Numbered from the stretch's first letter, positions 44,095 through 58,702 are shown. The stretch: 64,000 nucleotides of DNA from Sulfurimonas sp. HSL-1716 (GCF_039645975.1 NZ_CP147918.1:1426001-1490000), one strand, 5' to 3'. A program made the numbers and translations. The notes: generated by a model not told the origin, from the letters alone.

Positions 44095-45341
44095 ATATCT
44101 CGGTCTGCTCTTTGCAGCTCTTTTAATATCTTTCTCTCTTTATACAGCGAAACCAAAAACATAGATATATAGCTGCCAATAAGCGCAACGACGACGGCGA
44201 TAATATTTTTTGAATAAAAATAATAGATCCCGTAAAATATCATTACCAGCGAAGCGATTCCCCACAAACGGATAAAAAGGGCTGAAAGAAAATCTCCGCT
44301 GGCCTTTATAACCGATATCTGATAAGCATTGAGCATAACGAAGATAAAGAAAAACGATATGTGTATGATCATCAAAGACGCCTCGGCATACTCTTTTGAA
44401 AAAAGAAACAAAACGACTCTGTTTGCAAAAAGAAGCGAAAGCACGATAAAAGTCGTGCTTACCGTAAATGCGAACTTCATTACCCACCTTTTGACCCTCT
44501 TGAGCTCATCATACTTTTTCTCGCTGTAAAGTCTTGAAAGCTCCGGCAGAACGAATCTGAAGATCGGAAAAACGAAAAGCATGATCATATAAGTGAATAT
44601 AGGTTTGACGACCACTTGAAAATCACCGAGCTCTTCTAGTGTAAAATATTTCATAATCAAAAGCACGGCGGTATACATCATAACGATTCCCGAACCGAAC
44701 TCTATGGTGGAGATAAGAGAGTTTTTCAAGAACTTCGGCGTATCGTGTTTATGTTTGGGTTTGTCTACGGAGACACTTTTTATCTCGCGCGTCTTTTTTA
44801 TATAGATGTAAAGAGATATGCTAAACGCCGTCATGATAGTCGATATGAACAGAGGCTGAAGTCCGTGCGTGTGGACAAAGAAATACGCTATCAAAAACCA
44901 GACGATGAGAAGTGCCGGTTCTAAAAAGGTTACGAAGTTTATGACCTTGTACATCCTGTACATCGCGATGAGATTTGTAAAATAAACGCTGAATCCAAGC
45001 GATATGACGGTAAAGACCAGATACCAATAATCTATGTGCACGCCTATCCTGTGCTTTAGGTAAGGGATGACAAATCCCCACACCGCCAAAACGGTCACGA
45101 ACAAAACGGTTTTAAAAACCTTTAATATCTTATAGTCATCCTTTGTCTGGGCAAAAGTAACCACCATCGAACTTCTAAACCCGACAAGCACCAAAAGGGT
45201 CATGGTAAAGATATCTATCGCGGTAAAATACAAAGCCAGATCCGCTTTTGGCATGAGCCTTGCCAGAAATATTTTAAATCCGAAATTTAAAATGACGCTC
45301 AGCGACGATATCCAGATGCTGTGATAAACGGCTTTTTTCAT
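44082..45341 (-). CDS. Polysaccharide flippase-like membrane protein (MOP superfamily)
   Basis: A 419-residue protein with about 12 to 14 hydrophobic helices, resembling Wzx-type oligosaccharide flippases that move lipid-linked sugars across the inner membrane. It begins KKAVYHSIWISSLSVILNFGFKIFLARLMPKADLALY, cut here to MPKADLALY as the recognisable part, which is the typical start of this superfamily. The sugar is unknown and no glycosyltransferase is nearby. It overlaps the end of the upstream nuclease-like gene by four bases. Confidence 0.82.
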   Translation of the reverse strand: MKKAVYHSIWISSLSVILNFGFKIFLARLMPKADLALYFTAIDIFTMTLLVLVGFRSSMVVTFAQTKDDYKILKVFKTVLFVTVLAVWGFVIPYLKHRIGVHIDYWYLVFTVISLGFSVYFTNLIAMYRMYKVINFVTFLEPALLIVWFLIAYFFVHTHGLQPLFISTIMTAFSISLYIYIKKTREIKSVSVDKPKHKHDTPKFLKNSLISTIEFGSGIVMMYTAVLLIMKYFTLEELGDFQVVVKPIFTYMIMLFVFPIFRFVLPELSRLYSEKKYDELKRVKRWVMKFAFTVSTTFIVLSLLFANRVVLFLFSKEYAEASLMIIHISFFFIFVMLNAYQISVIKASGDFLSALFIRLWGIASLVMIFYGIYYFYSKNIIAVVVALIGSYISMFLVSLYKERKILKELQRADRDIYSS

Positions 45342-45835
45342 TTGTAAAAGCTCTTTACGCAGCTCTGCAGAGTTTTATCGCTCCAGATTCCGCTATTTCT
45401 GTTCTTTGCACGGGTTTGCGCTCTAAGAAAGAGATATCCGAATTCATCGTCTTTTAGGCTTGGCTTTTTTATCGCAAGGCCCTGCTCCAGAAGAGCTTCG
45501 GAGATCGTTTTTTGTCCGAAGGCGTATACCAGACATCTTTTATCTTTAAATTCTATATGGTAGTTTTGTCTTAGATGCAGGTTCATCTGTATAAAATATT
45601 TTTGTACGGGATTTTTAGAAAAATATTCTTCGATCCTTTTTTTGCATATCGGTATCGTATTCTTATCTGCCAGAATCTCTTCGAGCGTAACGACACCGTA
45701 AGGCTCACAGATAAAACTGTTCATTTTTATACTGAACTTCTGCATATCGTTCGAATATACGCTTCTTAATTCTGCAATCTGTATAGATTGGGCATTGAGA
45801 GTAAAAAAAATCATCAATAAAAAAATAGTTCTCAT
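45338..45835 (-). CDS. Exported nuclease-like protein (staphylococcal nuclease fold, weak)
   Basis: A 165-residue protein with a signal peptide (about 1-16). The second half resembles staphylococcal nuclease: KDKRCLVYAFGQ, ISEALLEQGLAI and RAQTRAKNRNSGIW. One catalytic arginine (R100 region, KDKRC) may be retained, but the position of the first catalytic arginine is lysine and the glutamate is not evident. It may be inactive or have another role. It is coupled by a four-base overlap to the flippase gene. Confidence 0.65.
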   Translation of the reverse strand: MRTIFLLMIFFTLNAQSIQIAELRSVYSNDMQKFSIKMNSFICEPYGVVTLEEILADKNTIPICKKRIEEYFSKNPVQKYFIQMNLHLRQNYHIEFKDKRCLVYAFGQKTISEALLEQGLAIKKPSLKDDEFGYLFLRAQTRAKNRNSGIWSDKTLQSCVKSFYK

Positions 45836-45980
45836 GCCCTAATGATAGCATTTAATCGATTTGAAAAAGGCAGATTCGATTTTTTATACGATTCAAGACA
45901 ATATTGTTGAAATAATCAACAAACTTTCTTAAAAACTTTATTTATTTCTAAATCATTGGACTTTTTATGCTGTTTTTGGA

Positions 45981-45986
45981 TATAAT
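45981..45986 (+). promoter_or_regulatory. Probable -10 box of the transglycosylase-like gene
   Basis: TATAAT 27 bases before the TTG start, in a 177-base divergent gap that is otherwise AT-rich and shows nothing else I can name. Confidence 0.5.
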
Positions 45987-46012
45987 TCCACTCTTTTTTA
46001 TATGGAGTGGTT

Positions 46013-46537
46013 TTGAAATTATTATTATTAGTATCATTTATATTTATGACTTCGCTGTTTGCGATAACGGACGATCAATTACGTACTCTTCAGATAGTCA
46101 GAGACGTCGCCAGAACCGTACCCGCAAAAAACGGCGAAACTTATGAGGACACGCTTAGTGCGATCTGTCTGACCGAAAGCAGTGCAGGAAAAAACCTCAT
46201 AGGCGATTTCAATAAAAACGTTATTTTAACAAAAGCTTCTCTTGGCGTTATGCAGGTTCAAGTAGCAACTGCACGTTTTGTAGCAGGAAAAGTAGAGAGT
46301 ATGAGCTGGATATCTTCCATGTCAAACGCTCAGATAGCCAACCGTCTGCTTACGGATGTGGAGTTCTCAGCACGTATAGCCGCCCACTATTTCGTCATAC
46401 TCAGGGACACCAGAAAAAAATATCTTCATTCGGTAAGCGGTTATAACGGCGGTATGGTAAATATGCCTTACTACTCCAGAGTCATGAAAAATCTGACCAT
46501 TATAAATAAACTCAAAGAGAATAAAAAACTATCTTGA
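46013..46537 (+). CDS. Lytic-transglycosylase-like exported protein
   Basis: A 174-residue protein with a signal peptide (about 1-17). The remainder has the lysozyme-fold motif order of SLT enzymes: AICLTESSAGKN with a candidate catalytic glutamate, SLGVMQVQVATARF in place of the usual GLMQ-PATA, and VSGYNGG in place of AYNAG. It may cut peptidoglycan. The best start is TTG 46013, five bases after GGAG; GTG 46007 overlaps that ribosome site. Confidence 0.78.
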   Translation: MKLLLLVSFIFMTSLFAITDDQLRTLQIVRDVARTVPAKNGETYEDTLSAICLTESSAGKNLIGDFNKNVILTKASLGVMQVQVATARFVAGKVESMSWISSMSNAQIANRLLTDVEFSARIAAHYFVILRDTRKKYLHSVSGYNGGMVNMPYYSRVMKNLTIINKLKENKKLS

Positions 46538-46582
46538 GATTTCGTAAGTCTGCTGTAAACAAATATCTAGTAAAATCATCCT

Positions 46583-46759
46583 ATGAATGATTTTAAAATA
46601 AAGATCCTTATCAGCATACTGAGCGGCTTGATATTCTCTTTTATATTTATACTTATTGCTTTGGTCGTACCTATAAAAGACAATAACGACACTCCGCTTG
46701 TCATGGAGAAGCCAAAAGGCAAGCTTGCTGAAATATCGCATGCTATGAAAAATAAATAA
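46583..46759 (+). CDS. Small single-helix membrane protein
   Basis: A 58-residue open frame with one clear membrane helix (about 8-29), then a charged tail ending SHAMKNK. It lies 45 bases after the transglycosylase-like gene and fills the gap up to a converging gene, three bases beyond its stop. The ribosome site is weak and I do not recognise the protein, so it could be chance; its neat fit and hydrophobic pattern favour a gene. Confidence 0.5.
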   Translation: MNDFKIKILISILSGLIFSFIFILIALVVPIKDNNDTPLVMEKPKGKLAEISHAMKNK

Positions 46760-46762
46760 CGA

Positions 46763-47593
46763 TCAGTTTTTGATAGTCTGAAGAATCTTCTCTTTATTTG
46801 AATAAAACTTTTGAAATCTTTTTAACTCTTCTACGGAATCAAACATCGCTTCGCAAGCTTTTTTCGGTTTTAATTTTATCGTACGGCTAATAAGCAGATT
46901 TAAATACCTAGATATTTTATCCAGATCATTTTCATTTTTTATCTCTTTTAAAAGTGCGATGCCGTCTTCGATGCGAAGATTCTTGGCAACACCCAGATTT
47001 TTATGCGCCAGATCGCGTAAGGGCGTATAATCAAGCGGCTGATCCAGAAAACGGCACTCCCATAAAGCAGACAGATAAAGTTTAAATTCCCCGTATGTAC
47101 GCAGTATCTGCTCTACGTAATCTTCTACCAGTTCATACACCAGCTGTTCTGAAAGACCGAGCTCATTGATGGCTTCTGAAGGGTCGTATATATAATCGAA
47201 ATTATAAAAAGCAGCACCGTAAGCTTCATCTTTTGCATTGCAGATATTTTCCGCGAATTCAAGATATGAAGCCTCCAGCTCTTCTAATCTATTTAATTTT
47301 GAAATGTTCATAATATCGATCGAAAATTCTTTGTTTTTGAGCTGCATTAAAATATGTTTGAGGTGTTCGTCATAAGTTATCGCTTTTTTAAGCTTTTTGT
47401 CTTCGAGTATCGCTTGAGTGTAGTGTGCTTCCGGCGGAAGATATGAGGCACCGAAAAATTTATATATAAAATCTCTTACTTTTTCATTGCGTATCGTGAC
47501 ATTGTTTAATGCCGTTTGCAAGTGACATATTTTTACGCACTCGCTATTTTCCTGCAGCGCTTTAACTTTTGCGATAAGTAATATGTTTTTCAA
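46763..47593 (-). CDS. Unknown soluble protein, 276 residues
   Basis: I do not recognise this protein. It is helical, without membrane segments or signal peptide, and has several cysteines (near 18, 23, 117, 185 and 251) and aromatic pairs. It starts at TTG 47593, six bases after AGGGG. It is AT-rich by eye compared with truD beside it, with which it shares direction. Confidence 0.7.
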   Translation of the reverse strand: MKNILLIAKVKALQENSECVKICHLQTALNNVTIRNEKVRDFIYKFFGASYLPPEAHYTQAILEDKKLKKAITYDEHLKHILMQLKNKEFSIDIMNISKLNRLEELEASYLEFAENICNAKDEAYGAAFYNFDYIYDPSEAINELGLSEQLVYELVEDYVEQILRTYGEFKLYLSALWECRFLDQPLDYTPLRDLAHKNLGVAKNLRIEDGIALLKEIKNENDLDKISRYLNLLISRTIKLKPKKACEAMFDSVEELKRFQKFYSNKEKILQTIKN

Positions 47594-47653
47594 AAGTCAC
47601 CCCTAAAAACTTAACAACATATTATCATATTAAAATAATTTATATATTAAAAT

Positions 47654-48652
47654 TCAATTGAAATTTTTGTTTGCAATATTTTCTATAAAGACGGTGGCAT
47701 ACGAAGCTTTTGGAAGCACGAAAGAAAGTTCCATCGCAGAATCCTTTTTGCGGTATTTGCATGTAAGATCTTGCGGATACACCCAGGCACGGCGTCTTAA
47801 ACCCTTTTCCTGCAGCAGTTCGTCATCATATTTTTTTTCTATCTCTCTTGCCTCATCTCTGGCACGGAACACTTCGCGCCCGACAAGCAGACCCGTAAGA
47901 ACGATCTTTTTATCTCTGAAATCCGTAAGTGAAGGAGATTTTGGAGTGAAAAGCTTGTCATCGTCACTCATCATCACATCGCCCTTTAAAAGCTTAAATC
48001 CGTTTATTGCATCCGCTTTACTGATCTCGACACGCTCTTTTAGCCATTCATTGAATTTTTTGCTTTGATACACGCTCGTTAAAAACTTCTTTAACTTCTT
48101 ATCTTGTATAAATATCTCGCCTTCTATCATCTGCTGTGCCTGTGTCTCACTGTCCTGTCCGAATCTCTGATATCCGAAATAGTTCGGAAATCCGATCTTT
48201 TCGATATTTCTCGCAACTTTTTCTATCTTTCCGGCCTTTATGTCATCGACATTGCGTAACGTAACGGTAAATCTGTTTGATTTTAAATCACCGATGCTTA
48301 TCTTTTTACTGTCTTTAAAGGTCTCGAGTATCGTTATCTGCTTATCTTGAAGCTTATTTAAAGATCTTTCATATTTTAGAGGCAGGGAAAGATACTGCGT
48401 CGTAGTGGCGTATTTGTCTTTGAGCCCTGCATATCCTATCGAACTCGCCGGTATATTTAAAAAAGACGCGATCCTTTCTATCATCTCCCATGTCGTCATA
48501 TTCACCTTTTTGACATGCAGGATCAGAAAGTTTCCCTTTGTTTTAAAAGGTTTTGCAAATATCTCATCGACTATAAAATCGTCCCTGTTTTGTTCAAAAA
48601 GAAAATCTATCGGCTCATGGTCTTGTAAAAAGATTCTTACCGTCTCATTCAT
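47654..48652 (-). CDS. truD: tRNA pseudouridine synthase D
   Basis: Makes pseudouridine 13 in tRNA-Glu. The 332-residue protein shows the TruD motifs HVKKVNMTTWEMIERIA near 46, IGYAGLKDKYATTTQYLSLP near 73-92 with the catalytic aspartate (D80 region), and FPNYFGYQRFGQD near 153. The length is close to E. coli TruD. It overlaps the end of ribF by four bases. Confidence 0.93.
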   Translation of the reverse strand: MNETVRIFLQDHEPIDFLFEQNRDDFIVDEIFAKPFKTKGNFLILHVKKVNMTTWEMIERIASFLNIPASSIGYAGLKDKYATTTQYLSLPLKYERSLNKLQDKQITILETFKDSKKISIGDLKSNRFTVTLRNVDDIKAGKIEKVARNIEKIGFPNYFGYQRFGQDSETQAQQMIEGEIFIQDKKLKKFLTSVYQSKKFNEWLKERVEISKADAINGFKLLKGDVMMSDDDKLFTPKSPSLTDFRDKKIVLTGLLVGREVFRARDEAREIEKKYDDELLQEKGLRRRAWVYPQDLTCKYRKKDSAMELSFVLPKASYATVFIENIANKNFN

Positions 48653-49488
48653 AGTTCAAGCATCTTTAATTCTCTCTTTGCGATATTTATATCCATGTTT
48701 ATCTGCTTTTTCAACTCTTCAAGTGTTTCGAACTTCATGTTCTCGCGTATAAAATTCACAAAACCGATACTTGCGCTGCTGGTACATATCACTTGACCGT
48801 CAAGCAGATGAGTTTCGACCGCAAAACTCCCGTCTGTACTGACCCTATGACCTATGAAACTCACAGAGGGGTGAAAATGCTCTTCGTCATCTATACGTGT
48901 CAGAGTGGTATAGACACCCTCTTTTGGCAGGATATAATCGCTGACATGCAGGTTTATGGTGGCAACGAGCTCTTTTGCCCCTATGCCCTGGCCTTTTACA
49001 AGACTTCCGTGTATCGTATAGTTATGCCCGAGTAGAGAGTTGGCACTCTTTATATCTCCGTGTGAGAGCTTTTTTCTAATAGTACGGGAGTGAACCGACT
49101 CTCCGTTTACTTTAACCTCGTCGATGACCATCACTTCACCCTCGAATATCTCTTTGAGGTCATCATAGTTATGGGCTCTGTCTTTACCGAAATGAAAATC
49201 GTACCCCACGACTATCTTTTTCAATTTCGGAAAATTTTCTTTTAAAAGTTTCACAAATCCTTCGCCCTCAAGGTGACGGATACTCTCAAGAGCAAAATAA
49301 AACACGGGATAGTGCGTAAACTTTTCTCTGTCTTTGTTTGGGGTAATATTTGTATAGCCGGAATCTATAACGACGATACATCCGTTGTCTCCCAGCTCGC
49401 GAAAAAGATGCTGATGTCCGACATGCATACCGTCAAATCCGCCGATGGCGATAGTATCACTGTTTTTTATAGTAATAGCAGTATTCAA
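48649..49488 (-). CDS. ribF: Riboflavin kinase / FAD synthetase
   Basis: Makes FMN and FAD from riboflavin. The 279-residue protein has the nucleotidyl-transferase loop IAIGGFDGMHVGHQHLF near 12-28 and VVGYDFHFGKDRAHNYDDL near 92, then the kinase part with VHSRTIRKKLSHGDI and GHNYTIHGSLVKGQGIGAKEL near 155-175. The start is TTG 49488, seven bases after AGGAGG, inside the 3' end of tlyA (32-base overlap). Confidence 0.93.
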   Translation of the reverse strand: MNTAITIKNSDTIAIGGFDGMHVGHQHLFRELGDNGCIVVIDSGYTNITPNKDREKFTHYPVFYFALESIRHLEGEGFVKLLKENFPKLKKIVVGYDFHFGKDRAHNYDDLKEIFEGEVMVIDEVKVNGESVHSRTIRKKLSHGDIKSANSLLGHNYTIHGSLVKGQGIGAKELVATINLHVSDYILPKEGVYTTLTRIDDEEHFHPSVSFIGHRVSTDGSFAVETHLLDGQVICTSSASIGFVNFIRENMKFETLEELKKQINMDINIAKRELKMLEL

Positions 49489-50169
49489 GATTACCCTCCT
49501 TTCCTGTGATTTTTGACGGTGATTTTACCACAAGATTCCATCCTTTTATGACACAGGCGTCTTCAAAATGTATCATCGCTTTTTGTATGATTTTTTCATC
49601 CGTAACAACACCGTTTTTATCCCGTTTTGCTTCGCGTCCGACCTCGAACTGCGGTTTGAAAAGAAGAATAATCTTATCGGACGACAAACGGTCTATATCG
49701 TCTAGTATGTGTAACAGCGATATAAAAGAAACATCGCTTGTAACAAGATCAAAACGTTCAACTGTTTGAAACTCTCTGATATCCCGATCTTCATAAACGC
49801 TTACTCTTGCGTCTTCGCGCAGCGATCTGTGAAGCTGATCGCGTCCGACATCCACGCAACTGACATGAAAGGCTCTGTTTTCAAGCAGCACCTGCGTAAA
49901 ACCTCCCGTAGAAGATCCGATATCCAGCACATTCGCACCCTCTATATTTATCGCTATTTCGTCTAAAAATGCTGCAAGTTTAAACGCCGCCCGACTGACA
50001 TAATCCTTATGTTCTTTGACTTTTACGATCGATTCCCCGCCGTCTACTTTGAACGAACTTTTGAGCATCACTATGCCGTCAACCGAGACCAGTCCCTCTT
50101 TTATGATGTTTTGCGCTTTGTTTCTGGTTTCTGCCAGACCGGCTTCTACGAGATACTGGTCCAAACGTT

Positions 50170-50173
<4 letters not shown>
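49457..50173 (-). CDS. tlyA: TlyA-family rRNA 2'-O-methyltransferase
   Basis: The 238-residue protein has an N-terminal S4 RNA-binding domain (MKRLDQYLVEAGLAETRNKA on, about 1-60) and a methyltransferase domain with NVLDIGSSTGGFTQVLLE near 82. VTSDVSFISL near 147 and LFKPQFEVGR near 175 are the K-D-K-type catalytic region. TlyA methylates 16S and, in some species, 23S rRNA cytidines. ribF-tlyA-ligA is the gene order I recall from Campylobacter. Confidence 0.93.
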
Positions 50174-54904
<4,731 letters not shown>

Positions 54905-54914
<10 letters not shown>

Positions 54915-55234
54915 GTAGAAGCACTGACCATATCACTGTAATACGGTGTATTTTCTTTCCCTATAAATGTGTATGTGCCTACACTTAGCGTGTAGAACGT
55001 GGAGTTTATATCTTTGCCGTTGCAGACAAGGGTCTTGCCGTTTTGAAAATCTCTTACCGTCTTTAGTATCTTTTCCTGCTCATTTTGCGTAGAAGTATTA
55101 TACAGATACGCCAACAGGACGAAAAGCCCAAAGAGTGAAGATACGGCAAACTTCTGTTTATTGTTCAGTTCAGTAAAGTAGTTTAAAAGGGTAAATAACA
55201 ACCCCAGAACAATTAAACCGTAAATATATCCCAC
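54905..55234 (-). CDS. Small membrane protein between mutS2 and murC
   Basis: A 109-residue protein with two hydrophobic helices (about 3-17 and 30-46) and a C-terminal domain with two cysteines (near 71 and 108). I do not know its function. A small membrane-protein gene in the same position between murC and mutS2 is what I recall from Campylobacter jejuni, so it is likely a conserved gene. It starts directly after the murC stop. Confidence 0.75.
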
Positions 55235-56545
55235 TTAAATTATTCCTCTTAACTGGTATGTGATATCTCCCGCGCCAAAACCGATTATAAGTCCGTTATC
55301 GAGTGTTTTGAAGATATGCTCATCTTTTATAAGGTCGATCTTGTCGTTTTCTCTTTTTATATTGTCGGCCATGGTGAGGTTGTAACGGCTGAACTTGTCT
55401 GCAAAATCTATCTCTCTTGCGGTTTCGCCTGCTGCCCAGACAGGAAGAATGATAAGTTCCTGCGCACCGTCGAAACATTTGATGAACTCATCGAGGTTAT
55501 CGATGGTTCTTGAGTATTTATGCGGCTGCCAGATAGCGGTTATCTTGTCGAAACCTTTAAGTCTCGCATACTCTTTTACAGACTGCAGCGTTGCACGGAT
55601 CTCTGTGGGATGATGTCCGTAATCGTCGATCATAATGCTGTTTTGCTGAATATTTATGATGTCAAAGCGCTTTTTGATACCCTTGAAATTCAGTATGTTT
55701 TTACGGATATCTTCTATATCCATCTCCTCTGACGCCGCCAGGATAGCCAGCGACGCATCAAGAGCAATATGTTCTCCAAATCCCCAGACGTCGAAATATC
55801 CCATATCTTTGAGCTCGAATCTCGTGTGAGGCTCGTCGTTGATAAGAACATACTCGATATTTTTTATATCCATGCTCGGATACAGACGTACCGCTTCGAT
55901 ATCTGTCAATGTCGCCAAAAACGGGTCTTCGGCATTTATGACTCTGTGTTTTGCAGAGGTGATGAACCTGCGGTACGACTCATAAAAAAGCTCGTAATTA
56001 TAGTCGTAATACTCCATATGTTCCGGTTCTGTGTTGATAACGATCGCACAGTAAGGGTTCGAATTGATAAAACTGCCGTCGCTTTCGTCCGCTTCAAAGA
56101 GCATCACATCTGTTTCTTTGTCGTATCTCACGTTCGAGCCGAACTCTTTTGCCTCGGCTCCGATGATCGCCGAACCTTTCATTATGGCGGTAAGGATCGC
56201 GGTCGTCGTACTTTTTCCGTGAGCAGCCGCGACCGAATATACCTTTCTGTCGTCAAGTATCTCTAAAAGTGCTTCACGGCGGGCAAGGACGCGTATCCCT
56301 TTTTCCACGGCCGCTTCGATCTCCGGATTATCGGGACGGATGATTGCAGAATGGACGACTAGATCCTGGTTCGTAATGGCATCGCCCGAATGCGGAATAT
56401 TTACATCTATGCCGAGTGTTCTTAATTTTTTAGTGATGATGGTATCTTTGATATCCGAACCGCTGACAGTATGTCCTTTATAGTGCATATACTGCGCCAG
56501 TCCCGATATTCCGATTCCGCCGATTCCGATAAAATGGATCTTCAT
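55235..56545 (-). CDS. murC: UDP-N-acetylmuramate-L-alanine ligase
   Basis: Adds L-alanine to UDP-MurNAc, the first step of the peptide stem of peptidoglycan. The 436-residue protein starts with HFIGIGGIGISGLAQYMHY and has the ATP loop AAHGKSTTTAIL near 108 (GKT in most relatives is GKS here), FEADESDGSFI near 163, and YGHHPTEIRATLQSV near 325, typical of MurC. Confidence 0.96.
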   Translation of the reverse strand: MKIHFIGIGGIGISGLAQYMHYKGHTVSGSDIKDTIITKKLRTLGIDVNIPHSGDAITNQDLVVHSAIIRPDNPEIEAAVEKGIRVLARREALLEILDDRKVYSVAAAHGKSTTTAILTAIMKGSAIIGAEAKEFGSNVRYDKETDVMLFEADESDGSFINSNPYCAIVINTEPEHMEYYDYNYELFYESYRRFITSAKHRVINAEDPFLATLTDIEAVRLYPSMDIKNIEYVLINDEPHTRFELKDMGYFDVWGFGEHIALDASLAILAASEEMDIEDIRKNILNFKGIKKRFDIINIQQNSIMIDDYGHHPTEIRATLQSVKEYARLKGFDKITAIWQPHKYSRTIDNLDEFIKCFDGAQELIILPVWAAGETAREIDFADKFSRYNLTMADNIKRENDKIDLIKDEHIFKTLDNGLIIGFGAGDITYQLRGII

Positions 56546-57043
56546 TTACTTCTCCGCCGATTTTTTTGAATCACTTAGCAATTTTTGTGCCTCATTTGTA
56601 AAAACGCTGACATAAAAAGTACCGGCAGATTGAGTCGCTTCGATATCAGCTATTTGATTTATGAAATCATCCAAACTCATCTTTGCATCTGCAGCTTTTT
56701 GATGGATCTTCATCGCATCTGAAAACGCTTTATCATGACTGAGCCCGCTTAAAACTTCAAAAAGCGCGGACGCGTCATGCAGACCGCCTGCACTGTAATG
56801 TTCGACGGCGTATTCATACAAAGCCCGAAGCGTTGCAAAATCCTGAACGTCGTTCATATCCATTCTCACTTTTTTCTCCAAAACATCCGTCAAACGCTCA
56901 AGTGCAAGCTCCAAAATATTGGAGTAGTAGCGCATCAGTTCATCTTCACCAAGTTCATCCTGCGCACGCTGTTCAAGCACGTAAAGTTTTGCTATATCAC
57001 CGCTTTCTTGAGCCTTTAAGACCTCTTTTTTCAGATCTCTCAT
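56546..57043 (-). CDS. Unknown helical protein upstream of murC
   Basis: A 165-residue soluble helical protein that I do not recognise. It is rich in Ala, Glu and Leu, without signal peptide or membrane helix. The ATG at 57043 shares ATGA with the stop of the aminotransferase gene, which I prefer to the one three codons upstream. Its stop touches the murC start, so it sits inside a tight operon with cell-wall genes. Confidence 0.7.
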   Translation of the reverse strand: MRDLKKEVLKAQESGDIAKLYVLEQRAQDELGEDELMRYYSNILELALERLTDVLEKKVRMDMNDVQDFATLRALYEYAVEHYSAGGLHDASALFEVLSGLSHDKAFSDAMKIHQKAADAKMSLDDFINQIADIEATQSAGTFYVSVFTNEAQKLLSDSKKSAEK

Positions 57044-58179
57044 GATAAACACTCCTTTATGCGTTTTAATGCTTCTTTCGTCCGATCTTCACTTTCGACA
57101 AGCGCTATGCGGATATACCCTTCTCCAGGATTGATGCCGTTTTTATCACTGCGCCCCAAAAACTCTCCGGGAAGTACTTTTACATTATACTCCTCATAAA
57201 GCCTGCATGTAAAGTCTAAAGCATCATCGACCTTCAGCCAGACATAAAAGGTCGCATCCGAGATCTCGCATCCAAGTATCTCCTGTGCGAGTTCGAAGTT
57301 TCTTTTATATATATCTCTTGATACCGCCACGTGCGCTTCATCGCTCCAAGCCGCAGCAGCCGCACTTTGAAGAGGCAGCGGAGATGCACAGCCTACATAC
57401 GTTCTGTATTTCATGTACTCTTTTAATATCTCTTGATCACCGGCGATAAACCCGCTGCGCAGCCCCGGTGCGGATGAGCGTTTTGAGATCGAGTTTATCA
57501 CCAGCACGTTTTTAAAACTCTCGTTTTTTGCATAAATGGAAGCTTCTAAGAGCGAAGGTACGGACTTGTTCGTATATATCTCGCTGTAACACTCGTCGTT
57601 TAGCAGGACAAAGTCATATTTTTGTGCCAGCTTGACCCACTCTGCAAGTTCATCGAGAGTAAGTACGGATGCCGTGGGATTATTTGGAAAGTTCAAGATC
57701 ACGAGATCGCATTTTTTCAGGCTCTGTTCGTCTATAACGGGTTTGAACGCGTTTTTTTCTTCAAGGTTGATGTGGATCACTTCGGCTTGAGAAGCGATAG
57801 CCGCACCTTCGTATATCTGATAGAATGGATTCGTATACGCCATTACGGGCTTTTCTTTGCCGAACAGCAGGAATTGAGGGAAGTTAAACAACACCTCTCT
57901 TGTGCCGAAAGTAGGTATTATCTCGCTCTCTTGCAGAGAAACACCGAACCTTTTTTGCACGAAACCGGTCATACTCTTTACAAGATAGTCCTCACCGCTT
58001 GTTTTTGGATATTTTTTTAGCTGAGAGGAGTTTTCGCAAAGCGTTTTTTGTATGAACGCAGGCGTTTCGAACTGGGGCTCTCCTATGGTCAGTGTAAGGG
58101 CTTCATAATTTTTCGATGGAGTTATATCTTTTAATAATGTATTTAATTTTTCAAACGGATACGGTTCAAAGTCTATCAA
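57040..58179 (-). CDS. Class I/II aminotransferase, probably succinyldiaminopimelate transaminase
   Basis: A 379-residue PLP enzyme. FPNNPTASVLTLDELAEWV near 165, LNDECYSEIYTNKSVPSLLE near 195 and the cofactor lysine in NSISKRSSAPGLRSGFIAG near 235 show the fold. In Campylobacterota this gene type is usually assigned to the diaminopimelate pathway, which fits its place beside murC; the substrate is not proven by sequence. The start is TTG 58179, with AAAGG upstream. Confidence 0.85.
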   Translation of the reverse strand: MIDFEPYPFEKLNTLLKDITPSKNYEALTLTIGEPQFETPAFIQKTLCENSSQLKKYPKTSGEDYLVKSMTGFVQKRFGVSLQESEIIPTFGTREVLFNFPQFLLFGKEKPVMAYTNPFYQIYEGAAIASQAEVIHINLEEKNAFKPVIDEQSLKKCDLVILNFPNNPTASVLTLDELAEWVKLAQKYDFVLLNDECYSEIYTNKSVPSLLEASIYAKNESFKNVLVINSISKRSSAPGLRSGFIAGDQEILKEYMKYRTYVGCASPLPLQSAAAAAWSDEAHVAVSRDIYKRNFELAQEILGCEISDATFYVWLKVDDALDFTCRLYEEYNVKVLPGEFLGRSDKNGINPGEGYIRIALVESEDRTKEALKRIKECLS

Positions 58180-58262
58180 TATTTCTTACCTTTAAAACAG
58201 ATGCGCAATTTTAACATAATATTAGAACAGTTATATTAGGTAGTTCAAACTAAATTTTGTGC

Positions 58263-58268
58263 TATAAT
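58263..58268 (+). promoter_or_regulatory. Extended -10 promoter of the unknown membrane gene
   Basis: TGCTATAAT, an extended -10 element, lies 32 bases before the ATG at 58301. Confidence 0.55.
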
Positions 58269-58300
58269 GTTTTCAAATAAGATATTAAAAGTGAAATCAG

Positions 58301-58702
58301 ATGCCAAAGAATAAAGACCAGCTCGGTGACGATGTGTTGTTCAGCTCTGAATCAAGCGATACGCAAAAATATCTAGAGCGGATGAAGGATGCCAGAAAAA
58401 TAAAAAAAGAGAGTTTCGGTTCGCAGAAAGTGGACCTTAACGACTACATACTTTCTCCCGAAGGGTGGGAAGGATTAATGCTTTTTCTTTATTTCATATC
58501 TTTACCTTACCTCGTAGGCGCTTTGTTCTTGTTCATATTCATAGCACACGGCAGCGTAACGAACTTTTTTGTCCTTGACATAGGTGCCTTCTTTATAGTC
58601 TGGGCGATCGGTTACGAAGTGATCGCCGTACTCCTCTTAAGCGCGATTTTCATCTCTTATCTGAAATATCTGAAAGATTCTATAAAAAACCCTATCCATT
58701 AA
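58301..58702 (+). CDS. Unknown membrane protein, 133 residues
   Basis: The first 55 residues are hydrophilic and charged; two long hydrophobic helices follow (about 60-84 and 90-120). I do not recognise it. It has its own extended -10 promoter. Genes of unknown function follow on the same strand. Confidence 0.7.
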   Translation: MPKNKDQLGDDVLFSSESSDTQKYLERMKDARKIKKESFGSQKVDLNDYILSPEGWEGLMLFLYFISLPYLVGALFLFIFIAHGSVTNFFVLDIGAFFIVWAIGYEVIAVLLLSAIFISYLKYLKDSIKNPIH

